NCBI GenBank assembly: GCA_022572485.1 | Contig: JACZVU010000089.1 | Span: 1-10,264 of the forward strand | Reading direction: 5' to 3' | From: Myxococcales bacterium | GTDB lineage: Bacteria > Myxococcota_A > UBA9160 > SMWR01 | DNA: 10,264 nucleotides | Shown here: one piece after another, positions 1 to 8,422 of the stretch | Layout of the letters: each line of letters begins with the position of its first letter | Position numbering within the stretch: the first letter of the stretch is position 1 | Notes under the pieces: generated by a model | The model's database searches: none | What the model saw: only the letters and a program-made list of their open reading frames with translations | Told to the model about the DNA's origin: nothing | Translations under genes and position numbers: made by a program

Positions 1-223
1 CCGCACCAATTACGCCGTGGGCCGAGGCTCCGACGATCGCTGAGGTCCCCAGCACATCGATAGCGGCCGCCAGCAGGGGCTCGACACCCGCCGGGAAGGC
101 CGGCGTCGCAAAGAGGATCGCGAGGTCGGCACTTCCCGCGCCGGCCAGGGCCGCCGAGGCCGCCTGCTCGACGGCCGCGGGGCCGTCGAGTCCCACTGAA
201 AACCCCACTCCCGCCCGGATCAT
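1..223 (-). CDS. FIST N-terminal domain protein (5' part; cut by the window edge)
   Basis: Reading the minus strand from an ATG at 223-221 gives 74 uninterrupted codons up to the edge. The peptide starts MIRAGVGFSVGLDGP, then an Ala-rich helix, then a strand DLAILFATPAF (about residues 33-43), a second helix, and SAIVGASAHGVIGA at the edge. A strand plus a late 'vvGcsthGvig' turn is typical of the FIST N-terminal domain, a predicted small-ligand sensing domain found alone with a FIST C-terminal domain or fused to signalling modules. Only about a fifth of a usual stand-alone FIST protein (about 380 residues) is visible, so its partners are unknown. No Shine-Dalgarno sequence precedes the ATG. 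A TACTCT box on the minus strand (235-230) lies six bases upstream. The gene diverges from rnd. The family call rests on pattern memory of a short stretch. Confidence 0.68.
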   Translation of the reverse strand, partial: MIRAGVGFSVGLDGPAAVEQAASAALAGAGSADLAILFATPAFPAGVEPLLAAAIDVLGTSAIVGASAHGVIGA

Positions 224-377
224 CCCGTCAGAGTACCGGAGAGGCGAGCCTCGTCTTTCCCCGTCGCCCGGGCTCGGCTAGGATCGGTCTACCGCGCCGC
301 ACCAGTCCCTCCTCGCGTCGTGTGCCCTCCAAGCCGACTCCCGACTTCGTGCGTCGTCTTCGGGAAGCGAAAATTTG

Positions 378-1568
378 ATGACACCGGCAAAGGGGCCGCA
401 GGTGGCGGATTTCCAGCTCATAACAACGCGAGAGGACCTCGACAGCCTCGCCCAGGAACTGTTGGGTGAGAAGCTGCTCGCCTTCGACACCGAGGCCGAC
501 AGTTTCTATCACTACTTCGACAAGACGTGTCTGGTCCAGGTCGCCACGCGCCGGCAGATCTATCTGATCGACCCGCTCGCGCTCGGCGGACCCAAAGAAC
601 TCTCGCCGCTCGCACCGGTCTTCGCCTCGCCGGACATATGCAAGATCTTCCACGCCGCCGAGTACGATCTCTTCGTCCTCAAGCGCGATTGTGGCTTCGA
701 ATTCCGCAATCTCTTCGACACGATGATCAGCGCACAGATTCTCGGCTACCCGTCCGTGGGTCTGGCGGGAATCGCGAAGCGACACTTCGGAGTCGATTTG
801 CCGAAGGAGCAGCAGCGCTCCGATTGGTCGACGAGACCACTGTCCGCCAAGCAGCTCAGCTACGCGGCGTCCGACGTGCTCTATCTGATCGAACTCACCG
901 CCTTGCTCAAAAAGGAACTCCAAGCAGTCAAACGGCTCAAATGGGCCCAAGAGGAATTCGAGGCGCTCTGCGGCCGCAAGTGGCCCGAGCGCGAATTCGA
1001 CAAGCTCGGCTACCTGCGGATCAAAGGCGCGCGTCGGCTCGCCTCGAAGAGCCTCTCGATTCTCCGCGAGCTCTACCTCGTCCGAGACAAGCGGGCCCGG
1101 GAGCTCGACCGCCCGGCCTTCAAGGTGCTCGGCAACCGCACGCTGCTCGAGATCGCCGAGCGCCAGCCCCGCAAACAAGCGGACCTCGGGGAGATCAAGG
1201 GGATCACCGACCTGATTCAACGAAGAATGGGACGGGAATTGATGGCGGCCGTCCGCGAGGGCAAGAAGACCGACCACGGCCCGATACCGAAGCTGCCGAG
1301 CAGTGGGCGCAGCAGGAGACTCGACCGACAGGGCGAGCGCCGCCTGACCGCGCTCAAGGCGTGGCGCGCCGAAAAGGCGACCGCGCTGGACATCGATCCG
1401 GGCGTGTTGTGTCCCAACGCGACCCTCGAGGCGATCGCCTGGCGGGACCCAAAGTCGAAGACCGACCTCCAAGAGATGACAGAGTTGAAGCCTTGGTTCG
1501 TTCGGGAGTTCGGAACCGAAGTCGCGAAGGTGAATCGGGAAGCCGTAACTTCGCCGAAGGAGTCGTGA
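378..1568 (+). CDS. rnd: Ribonuclease D (DEDDy 3'-5' exoribonuclease with HRDC domains)
   Basis: RNase D trims the 3' ends of tRNA precursors and other small RNAs in the cytoplasm with two divalent metals. Counting from ATG 378 (396 aa; E. coli Rnd is 375), all DEDDy motifs are present: Exo I FDTEAD (D37, E39), Exo II KIFHAAEYD (D97) and Exo III SYAASDVLYL (Y162, D166). The Tyr in motif III separates it from the DEDDh oligoribonuclease/DnaQ type. After the nuclease domain (about 10-200) come two HRDC-like helical regions, about 220-295 (RELYLVRDKRARELD) and 322-385 (LKAWRAEKATALDID), the normal RNase D arrangement. A TTG codon (375) lies directly before the ATG. I chose the ATG, with a weak GGGAAG ten bases upstream. 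The ending has a short charged tail. The next gene starts 43 bases downstream on the same strand, so co-transcription is possible. Confidence 0.93.
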   Translation: MTPAKGPQVADFQLITTREDLDSLAQELLGEKLLAFDTEADSFYHYFDKTCLVQVATRRQIYLIDPLALGGPKELSPLAPVFASPDICKIFHAAEYDLFVLKRDCGFEFRNLFDTMISAQILGYPSVGLAGIAKRHFGVDLPKEQQRSDWSTRPLSAKQLSYAASDVLYLIELTALLKKELQAVKRLKWAQEEFEALCGRKWPEREFDKLGYLRIKGARRLASKSLSILRELYLVRDKRARELDRPAFKVLGNRTLLEIAERQPRKQADLGEIKGITDLIQRRMGRELMAAVREGKKTDHGPIPKLPSSGRSRRLDRQGERRLTALKAWRAEKATALDIDPGVLCPNATLEAIAWRDPKSKTDLQEMTELKPWFVREFGTEVAKVNREAVTSPKES

Positions 1569-1611
1569 GCCAACGCCCGGGGATCGGCCGACCGCACGGC
1601 TGAGAATTGCC

Positions 1612-2787
1612 ATGTTCCTCCGCGTGTTTCAACTGCAGCCGTACCGCAATCGCGGCAATCACTTCGAGATCTCGATCGCACTCGCACTGCTGATCCTCGT
1701 CGGTTGTCTTCATCCGGAAAGCCGCGAGTCGGGATCGCGAATCTATACCTACGAGGCACCGAGTTCCGTCGAGCGCTACTGCGCGTGGTATGGAGACGCT
1801 CGCGACGCAGTGCTCTATTTCGGCACGGCGGCGTTCTGGTCCGCGATGCGCTCCCACGGCAACGACCCGATGGCGGATCTACTCGAGGAAGGACCGGTAG
1901 AGATCGGCCGCTTCGACCTGCGTAAGGAACGGATGCTCGAGCCGCTGGAAGTGGGCACCGCTGGCAATCGATCCGGGGTCTGGGACGTTCTCGCCCACCC
2001 AAACGGTCGGATCTACTTCACGAGCTTCTACGAACCCGCCGGTTACGCAGAAGTGCCCGCTGGCCGATTCGTCCGCCTCCCCAACCTCGGCGCCGGTCTC
2101 AACGAACTCGCGCTCGGACCCGATGGTGGCGTGCTCGCCTCCCGTTACGGCAGTGCCTTTGAACGCGAAGGCAGTGGTGCCGTCGTATCCTTCGACCCCG
2201 ACGGAAGGCTGCTTGCCGAATTTCCGCTTCGAGCGCCCGACGGTTATCGCGTCGCACCGAAGACCGTCGCGTTTGATCCGGTGCGCCGTGAAATCTGGGT
2301 CACGACCGACCTGCTCCCAATCGCAGCTGGAGACCCGCCGCGCCATGACACCTACCTGCTCAGCGAGCGGGGAGAAGAACTGCTGCGGATATCCGAACCG
2401 GAAATCCAGTTCGTGGCATTCGCGGAGGATGGAAAGGGCTATCGCGCGGAAGTCGAAGGCCGCAATCTGTGGTTGCGGGTCAGCGCGCCGGGAGAGGGGG
2501 CGGAAGGCGGTCGGCGGATCCTCTTGGATCGTGCCTTTTCCGCGGCTCTGGATTTCGTCCAGGATATCGAGTTGGGCGCAGACGGGCGGGCGGTCGTTTC
2601 GCGTTGGAGCGGCTGGGTCCACGTCGTCGATTCGCCAAGCGAGGTCCGCTCGACCCGGCTTCCCCAACTCGCCGATGACGGCCTCTACTACAGCGCGTTC
2701 GCCGAAGGCGATCGAATATGCGCAACCTACTGCTCAAATGTGAGTGTCGTCTGCCGCGATATCCCAAAGGAGGCTGGCCCGCGCTAG
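1612..2787 (+). CDS. Predicted lipoprotein with beta-propeller-like repeats, function unknown
   Basis: A 391-residue protein that I do not recognise as a named gene. The N-terminus has a hydrophobic stretch (ISIALALLILVGC, 20-32) ending in a lipobox-like LVGC, so Cys32 is a likely lipidation site and the protein probably sits on a membrane facing the periplasm. The region before it is long for a signal peptide and contains Glu19, which lowers certainty, but no better-placed start codon is seen. From about residue 120 onward there are repeated strand pairs of propeller type: WDVLAHPNGRIYFTSFYE, NELALGPDGGVLASRYG, VAFDPVRREIWVTTDLL, and DIELGADGRAVVSRWSGWVHVVD. These resemble NHL/SMP-30 style blades. 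Four cysteines follow the putative lipidated one (C57, C370, C374, C381), so disulfides are possible. It lies 43 bases after rnd. Its last codons (EAGPR-stop) fall inside the first unit of the downstream repeat array, so the natural C-terminus may have been altered. Confidence 0.72.
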   Translation: MFLRVFQLQPYRNRGNHFEISIALALLILVGCLHPESRESGSRIYTYEAPSSVERYCAWYGDARDAVLYFGTAAFWSAMRSHGNDPMADLLEEGPVEIGRFDLRKERMLEPLEVGTAGNRSGVWDVLAHPNGRIYFTSFYEPAGYAEVPAGRFVRLPNLGAGLNELALGPDGGVLASRYGSAFEREGSGAVVSFDPDGRLLAEFPLRAPDGYRVAPKTVAFDPVRREIWVTTDLLPIAAGDPPRHDTYLLSERGEELLRISEPEIQFVAFAEDGKGYRAEVEGRNLWLRVSAPGEGAEGGRRILLDRAFSAALDFVQDIELGADGRAVVSRWSGWVHVVDSPSEVRSTRLPQLADDGLYYSAFAEGDRICATYCSNVSVVCRDIPKEAGPR

Positions 2788-2834
2788 CAGGGCTGCCGAC
2801 GCTGCAAGCGAATCTGAAAGATTCGCCCGCCAGG
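2771..2834. repeat. Repeat unit 1 (overlaps the lipoprotein stop codon)
   Basis: The left hairpin is the weakest of the three: a 4-bp GCCC/GGGC stem with mismatches toward a loop that contains the palindrome GCTAGC. The TAG stop of the upstream gene (2785-2787) lies in that loop. The right hairpin is perfect, 8 bp with a GAA loop (2816-2818). Confidence 0.75.
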
Positions 2835-2897
2835 AGGTTGCCCCGCATTAGCGGGGAAGCGACGCCGCAAGTGAATCCGCAGGATTCACCCGCAAGT
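2835..2897. repeat. Repeat unit 2 (fully intergenic)
   Basis: The left hairpin has a perfect 6-bp CCCCGC/GCGGGG stem around ATTA. The right hairpin has a perfect 8-bp stem around GCA. Relative to unit 1, two base pairs of the right stem change in a compensated way: C-G to T-A at stem position 2 and T-A to C-G at stem position 8. Confidence 0.8.
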
Positions 2898-2961
2898 AGG
2901 CTGGCCCGAAAATCGGGCCGGCCGACGCCGCGACCAATCGGGAAATGCGGGGTAAGATTGG
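2898..2961. repeat. Repeat unit 3 (abuts the pepP start)
   Basis: The left hairpin is the strongest, a 7-bp GGCCCGA/TCGGGCC stem closed by three A's. The right hairpin is degenerate: six pairs (CCAATC/GATTGG) around a 16-base loop that keep the AATC/GATT core of the other units. It ends three bases before the GTG start of pepP and encloses most of the TAAGAT box. Confidence 0.6.
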
Positions 2962-2964
2962 CGG
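2953..2964 (+). promoter_or_regulatory. Possible -10 box (TAAGAT) directly before the pepP GTG
   Basis: TAAGAT (2953-2958) shares four of six positions with the sigma70 -10 consensus and lies six bases from the start codon, the spacing expected of a leaderless transcript. There is no Shine-Dalgarno sequence close to the GTG. No -35 match is seen 16-18 bases upstream, so this is weak. Confidence 0.25.
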
Positions 2965-4260
2965 GTGTTCGAAAAGCGACGCAAGCGAGTGCGCGACGCC
3001 CTGGGCCCCGACGCGGTCGCGGTTTTCGAGGGCGCGAGCATGGCTCCGCGCTCCCGGGACACAGAGTATCCCTTCCGCCAGGACAGCGACTTCTGGTACC
3101 TGACAGGCTTTGACCACCCCAACGCGATTGCGGTGCTGAGAACCGACGGCGGACCCGAGTACACCCTGTACGTCGAGCCCCGCAACCGCGAAATGGAAAC
3201 CTGGACCGGCCATCGGCCGGGCGTCGAAGGCGCGAAAGAAGTTTACGGGGCCGACGAAGCCTATCCCCAATCGGAGTTTCTCAACCAAATTCCGGAACTC
3301 GTCCGACGAGCTAAGCGAATTTACCACGTTCTCGGGCGCAGCTCGGCGATCGATCGCGCGATCACGAACACCCTCAACGAGATGCGCCTGCGCTCGCGCA
3401 ACGTAGGCGCCCCCGCGGACGCGATCGTGGATCCCCGCTCTATCGTTCACGAGATGCGCCTGTACAAGGAACCCGCCGAACTCGACATCATGCGCCGCGC
3501 CTCGGCGATCAGCCGCGAGGCCCACGAAGCGGGCGCCCGACTCGCAAGGAGCGGCGTCTACGAATATGAAATCGAATCGATCATCGAGTACACGTTTCGG
3601 CGTTTGGGCGCGCGAGGCGCCGCCTACGCGACCATCGTCGGAGGGGGAAGCAACGCGACGGTTCTCCACTACGTGACGAACAGCGAGAAGCTCCGGGATC
3701 ACGAGATGGTGCTGGTCGACGGAGGCTGCGAGCTAGAGGGATACGCGTCGGATGTGACCCGTACCTATCCCATCGGTGGACGCTTCACTGCCGCGGGCCG
3801 CGCGATCTACGACGTGGTGCTGACCGCGCAACGCGCGGGGATCAACCAATGCGCACCCAACAAGACCCTCGCCGACGTGCACGCGGCCTCGGTGCGCGCC
3901 ATCGTAGAGGGCCTCGTCGACCTGAAACTCCTCTCAGGAAACGTCGACGACCTGATCGCGAAAGAGGCCTATCGCCGTTTCTACATGCACAAGACGAGCC
4001 ACTGGCTCGGCCTCGACGTTCACGACGTCGGCAATTACGGATCCGACGGCAATCACCGATCCCTCGAGCCGGGCATGGTCTTTACCGTCGAGCCCGGAAT
4101 CTATGTGGCTGCTGACGACGAGGACGCGAACGCAGAGTTCCGAGGCATCGGCGTCCGCATCGAAGATGACATCGCGATCACCGAAGACGGTTACGAGAAC
4201 CTGACCGAAGCCATCGCGACAGATCCGGAAGACGTAGAGGCGCTCGTCGCGGATCGCTGA
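2965..4260 (+). CDS. pepP: Xaa-Pro aminopeptidase, PepP type (M24B metallopeptidase)
   Basis: This cytoplasmic enzyme removes the N-terminal residue from peptides whose second residue is proline. The 431-aa product matches the E. coli PepP layout (441 aa) from end to end. The N-terminal non-catalytic domain (1-165) contains TEYPFRQDSDFWYLTGF (33-49). The C-terminal pita-bread domain (about 170-425) carries the five dinuclear-metal ligands: D252 (VLVDGGC), D263 (YASDVTRTYP), H346 (SHWLGLDVHD), E376 (TVEPG) and E400 (RIEDD). H353 in DVHD matches the second active-site histidine. The start is GTG 2965, since an in-frame TAA at 2953-2955 excludes a longer product, and the protein begins MFEKRRKRVRDAL as expected. 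It is preceded immediately by the repeat array and followed 51 bases later by acs on the same strand. All key residues are intact. Confidence 0.95.
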   Translation: MFEKRRKRVRDALGPDAVAVFEGASMAPRSRDTEYPFRQDSDFWYLTGFDHPNAIAVLRTDGGPEYTLYVEPRNREMETWTGHRPGVEGAKEVYGADEAYPQSEFLNQIPELVRRAKRIYHVLGRSSAIDRAITNTLNEMRLRSRNVGAPADAIVDPRSIVHEMRLYKEPAELDIMRRASAISREAHEAGARLARSGVYEYEIESIIEYTFRRLGARGAAYATIVGGGSNATVLHYVTNSEKLRDHEMVLVDGGCELEGYASDVTRTYPIGGRFTAAGRAIYDVVLTAQRAGINQCAPNKTLADVHAASVRAIVEGLVDLKLLSGNVDDLIAKEAYRRFYMHKTSHWLGLDVHDVGNYGSDGNHRSLEPGMVFTVEPGIYVAADDEDANAEFRGIGVRIEDDIAITEDGYENLTEAIATDPEDVEALVADR

Positions 4261-4296
4261 ACTCGAGGCGATCGACCGAACCCCAAGACCCGACCC

Positions 4297-4307
4297 GGAG
4301 GATGGAG
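4297..4307 (+). promoter_or_regulatory. Ribosome binding site of acs
   Basis: GGAGGA (4297-4302) lies nine bases upstream of ATG 4312, with a second GGAG (4304-4307) four bases upstream. An out-of-frame ATG at 4302 is ignored. This is one of the two clear Shine-Dalgarno sequences in the window. Confidence 0.7.
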
Positions 4308-4311
4308 CGGC

Positions 4312-6267
<1,956 letters not shown>

Positions 6268-6303
6268 GAACTCACTCATTAGACAACGGCCCTGCGCGGG
6301 CGC

Positions 6304-6906
6304 TTACTCGTCGAGCCCAGGCGGGTTGCTACCGCGGCGGCCCTCATACCAGCGGCCATCGACGCCGCGGCTGACCGATACGACACCGCCGAGTTCCGGG
6401 CCCTCCGGCAGGGGTGCGTCCAGCAGCTGCTCACCAATCGTTCGGATCACGCCCTTGTGGCCAACGAGGAGCACACTCGTGGCGCCGCTTGCGAGCAGCG
6501 CCTCGAGCCCACGCGCCACGCGAGAGCGAAACTCCTCGCGGAGTTCGCCACCGGGGTACTCGAAGTTCGCAGCCCCCGTCTGCCAAGCCCGATACAGGGC
6601 CGGGTTCGATTTCTCGACCTCCTCGGCCGTCATTCCCTCCCAGTGGCCGAAGCAAACTTCACGGAATTCGGGATACAGTCGCACGGGTGCGCCGCCGGAA
6701 ACGATCGCCGCACCCTCCCAGGAGCGCCGCAGTGGACTCGCAACCACGAGGTCGAAGATCTCGGTCTTCATCTTTCGCGCGGTCGCGCGAAGTTGGTCCC
6801 GGCCCTCCTCGTTGAGTCTGACATCCGCGCTACCGTGGAAGCGAACGCTCGATTGCCCTTCGGTTTCTCCGTGACGAATCATCACGATGCGGCGCAGCAA
6901 AGACAT
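6304..6906 (-). CDS. Histidine phosphatase family protein (RHG motif)
   Basis: A 200-aa member of the phosphoglycerate-mutase-like (branch 1) histidine phosphatases. The protein begins SLLRRIVMIRHGETEG: R11-H12-G13 is the signature, with H12 the residue that carries the phosphate. Other expected residues are the Arg of ASPLRRS (60/61), E83 (FREVCFGHWEG, proton donor) and the second His H150 (LLVGHKGVIR). The PGGE-with-EEFRSRV stretch (118-130) resembles alpha-ribazole phosphatase and cofactor-dependent mutase relatives, but these families are too promiscuous to name a substrate, and no cobalamin genes are nearby. A GAGGAGA Shine-Dalgarno (complement of 6912-6918) lies five bases upstream of the ATG. 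It converges with acs (36-base gap) and diverges from the M23 gene. Confidence 0.88.
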   Translation of the reverse strand: MSLLRRIVMIRHGETEGQSSVRFHGSADVRLNEEGRDQLRATARKMKTEIFDLVVASPLRRSWEGAAIVSGGAPVRLYPEFREVCFGHWEGMTAEEVEKSNPALYRAWQTGAANFEYPGGELREEFRSRVARGLEALLASGATSVLLVGHKGVIRTIGEQLLDAPLPEGPELGGVVSVSRGVDGRWYEGRRGSNPPGLDE

Positions 6907-6976
6907 GGTGCTCTCCTCGATTCAGGCGGCCGAGGTTCAGCGAGGTGCGCCGTGGCGTCCATACGCGGATGGCCTC

Positions 6977-6985
6977 TGGTAGACT
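6977..6985 (+). promoter_or_regulatory. Possible extended -10 element (TGGTAGACT) for the M23-mutY run
   Basis: TG, one base, then TAGACT is an extended -10 arrangement 26 bases before ATG 7012, in the 105-base gap between two divergent genes. No -35 match was found at normal spacing, so this is tentative. Confidence 0.3.
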
Positions 6986-7011
6986 GCGGCAATTCATAAC
7001 ACGTAACACCG

Positions 7012-8382
7012 ATGGCCGGGGGGCTTGTGACGGGGAAAGGATGGCGTGGAATCTTACTCACAGTTCTGCTGCTGGGCGGCGGGGTGCTCGCCTGGGTTCG
7101 CTTTGAGGGCGACGCACCGATCGTGGAGGGTCCCGCGTCGCTTTTGATCGGAAGCAGCGGCAGCGTGGCTTTCGACATCGGTGATCTCGAATCCGGCTTG
7201 CGGGAGATCCGAATCAGCGTGCAACAGGCGGAAGGCGAAACCGTCGCATTCGAACGCAGCTTTCCCGGCGACTTGAGAACCGGTGGCAACTCGTCGGGGG
7301 CCCCCGAGCGGTTCGAGATCGAAATCGATTCGAAGGCGCTCGGGCTCGTTCACGGTGACGCGACCCTGACGGTGACAGCGCGCGATTGGTCGTGGCGCAA
7401 CAGCTTCCGCGGAAACGAGACCCAGCGCCAGATTCCATTGAAAATCGACCTCAAAAATCCTCGGATCCAGGTCGCCAGCGGCCTCACCTATGTGTCCCGC
7501 GGCGGCTCTGGATCCGTGCGCTACTCGATCAATGAAGAGACGAAGCGCGACGGCGTGATGGTGGGCGAAAATTTCTACCGCGGCTTTCCAGCACCAGGCG
7601 AGGACGCATCGTCAGGGCGCCGCTTCGCGCTGTTTGCAGTTTCCACCGATTCACCGCGGGAACCGAAAATCATTGTCATCGCAGAAGATCGAGCGGGAAA
7701 TGTCGCGAACGCAAGCTGGCCTGTGGTGCTCAAAGAGCGCGTTCTACCCAATTCCAACATCACGCTCTCGGATCGATTCCTGGAAACCAAGGTGCGCAAC
7801 CTCGCGGGCGCCGTGGAGATCCCCCAGGATGATCTCCGTCGCGCATTCGACCGGATCAACACGGAGCTGCGCGCCGCCAACGAGGCGAAGATCCGAGAGA
7901 TCGTCGCAAATCCTTCCGAGTCCAAGTTGTGGAATGGGGCATTCACTCAGCTCAAAAACTCCAAGGTAACGAGCAAGTTTGCGGAACAGCGCTCCTACTT
8001 CATCGACGGTCAGAAAATCTCCGAGTCGACACATTTTGGTTACGATCTCGCATCCACTGCGGGCGCGTCCATCCAGGCGTCGAATTCGGGATTCGTGATC
8101 TTTGCGGACGATCTCGGTATCTACGGAAATTCCGTGATCATCGACCACGGAATGGGTCTTTTTTCCCTCTACGCGCACCTCTCGTCGATGCGTGTTTCAG
8201 CGGGCGACCGCATGGAGAAGAACGACACCCTGGGACTCTCGGGCGCGACGGGGCTCGCGGGGGGCGATCACCTCCACTTCGCAATTCTCCTCGGGGGAAC
8301 CTATGTCGAACCCCTCGAGTGGTGGGATCCTCAATGGGTGAAGACGCACGTAGACGTGCACCTTGCAACGCCGATCCGCTAG
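7012..8382 (+). CDS. Membrane-anchored M23 (LytM-type) peptidase
   Basis: A 456-aa protein with a short basic N-terminus and one hydrophobic segment (about 13-29, ILLTVLLLGGGVLAWV) that anchors it in the inner membrane or acts as a signal, followed by a periplasmic part. Residues about 35-245 look like two beta-rich, Ig-like or cadherin-like modules (SLLIGSSGSVAFDIGDLESGL; VSRGGSGSVRYSI, ending in AEDRAGNVA). A helical linker runs about 270-300. The C-terminal domain (about 325-440) is M23: HFGYD gives ligands H341 and D345, YAHLSS gives H389, and HLHF gives H420 and H422. The full zinc set is present, so an active peptidoglycan endopeptidase is likely, though some LytM proteins act as activators. 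The start may instead be GTG 7027, six codons in, which sits behind a G-run; either keeps the membrane segment. mutY begins 40 bases after the stop. Confidence 0.88.
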   Translation: MAGGLVTGKGWRGILLTVLLLGGGVLAWVRFEGDAPIVEGPASLLIGSSGSVAFDIGDLESGLREIRISVQQAEGETVAFERSFPGDLRTGGNSSGAPERFEIEIDSKALGLVHGDATLTVTARDWSWRNSFRGNETQRQIPLKIDLKNPRIQVASGLTYVSRGGSGSVRYSINEETKRDGVMVGENFYRGFPAPGEDASSGRRFALFAVSTDSPREPKIIVIAEDRAGNVANASWPVVLKERVLPNSNITLSDRFLETKVRNLAGAVEIPQDDLRRAFDRINTELRAANEAKIREIVANPSESKLWNGAFTQLKNSKVTSKFAEQRSYFIDGQKISESTHFGYDLASTAGASIQASNSGFVIFADDLGIYGNSVIIDHGMGLFSLYAHLSSMRVSAGDRMEKNDTLGLSGATGLAGGDHLHFAILLGGTYVEPLEWWDPQWVKTHVDVHLATPIR

Positions 8383-8422
8383 AGTTCCAATCCGGCAGCG
8401 GGCGCGTGCGGTCGGCGCTTGC

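Larger units (their letters stand above)
2771..2961. repeat. Tandem array of three ~64-nt units, each with two hairpins
   Basis: Three head-to-tail units of 64, 63 and 64 bases start at 2771, 2835 and 2898 with AGGYTG. The most conserved core, GACGCYGC, recurs at 2798-2805, 2861-2868 and 2924-2931. A hairpin lies on each side of this core. The left stems are GCCC/GGGC (2777-2780 with 2790-2793), CCCCGC/GCGGGG (2841-2846 with 2851-2856) and GGCCCGA/TCGGGCC (2903-2909 with 2913-2919). The right stems are GCGAATCT/AGATTCGC (2808-2815, 2819-2826), GTGAATCC/GGATTCAC (2871-2878, 2882-2889) and a looser CCAATC/GATTGG (2934-2939, 2956-2961). Stem bases change in pairs between units, which favours selection on folded RNA or cruciform DNA over coding. 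No T-run follows any hairpin, so none is a classical intrinsic terminator. It may belong to a dispersed intergenic repeat family of the REP/BIME kind. Confidence 0.85.

Noticed and set aside
279..284. TAGGAT as a -10 box for rnd
   Set aside because: No -35 at proper spacing and a leader of almost 90 bases; too weak to list as a feature.
228..1613. 461-codon open frame on the minus strand, longer than rnd itself
   Set aside because: It lies fully antisense to rnd, whose catalytic motifs are all intact. The translated product shows no domain, and long mirror frames are common in GC-rich genes.
2771..2961. Array considered as CRISPR
   Set aside because: The units are contiguous and diverged, with no identical repeats separated by unique spacers, and there are no cas genes in view.
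2718..3113. Plus-strand open frame across the repeat array, with a partly repeated peptide
   Set aside because: It overlaps the end of the lipoprotein gene and the start of pepP. The units differ by one base in length, which breaks the frame between units 1 and 2, and the stems, not the peptide, are conserved.
2848..3702. 284-codon minus-strand frame through the array and pepP
   Set aside because: Antisense to conserved PepP sequence with no recognisable domain.
6288..6301. GC hairpin between acs and the histidine phosphatase gene as a terminator
   Set aside because: The stem is only four solid pairs (GCCC/GGGC) and no T-run follows on either strand.
8363..8422. Upstream TTG extension of mutY
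   Set aside because: The added 20 residues are an arginine-rich run with no match to the MutY N-terminus and would overlap the M23 gene.
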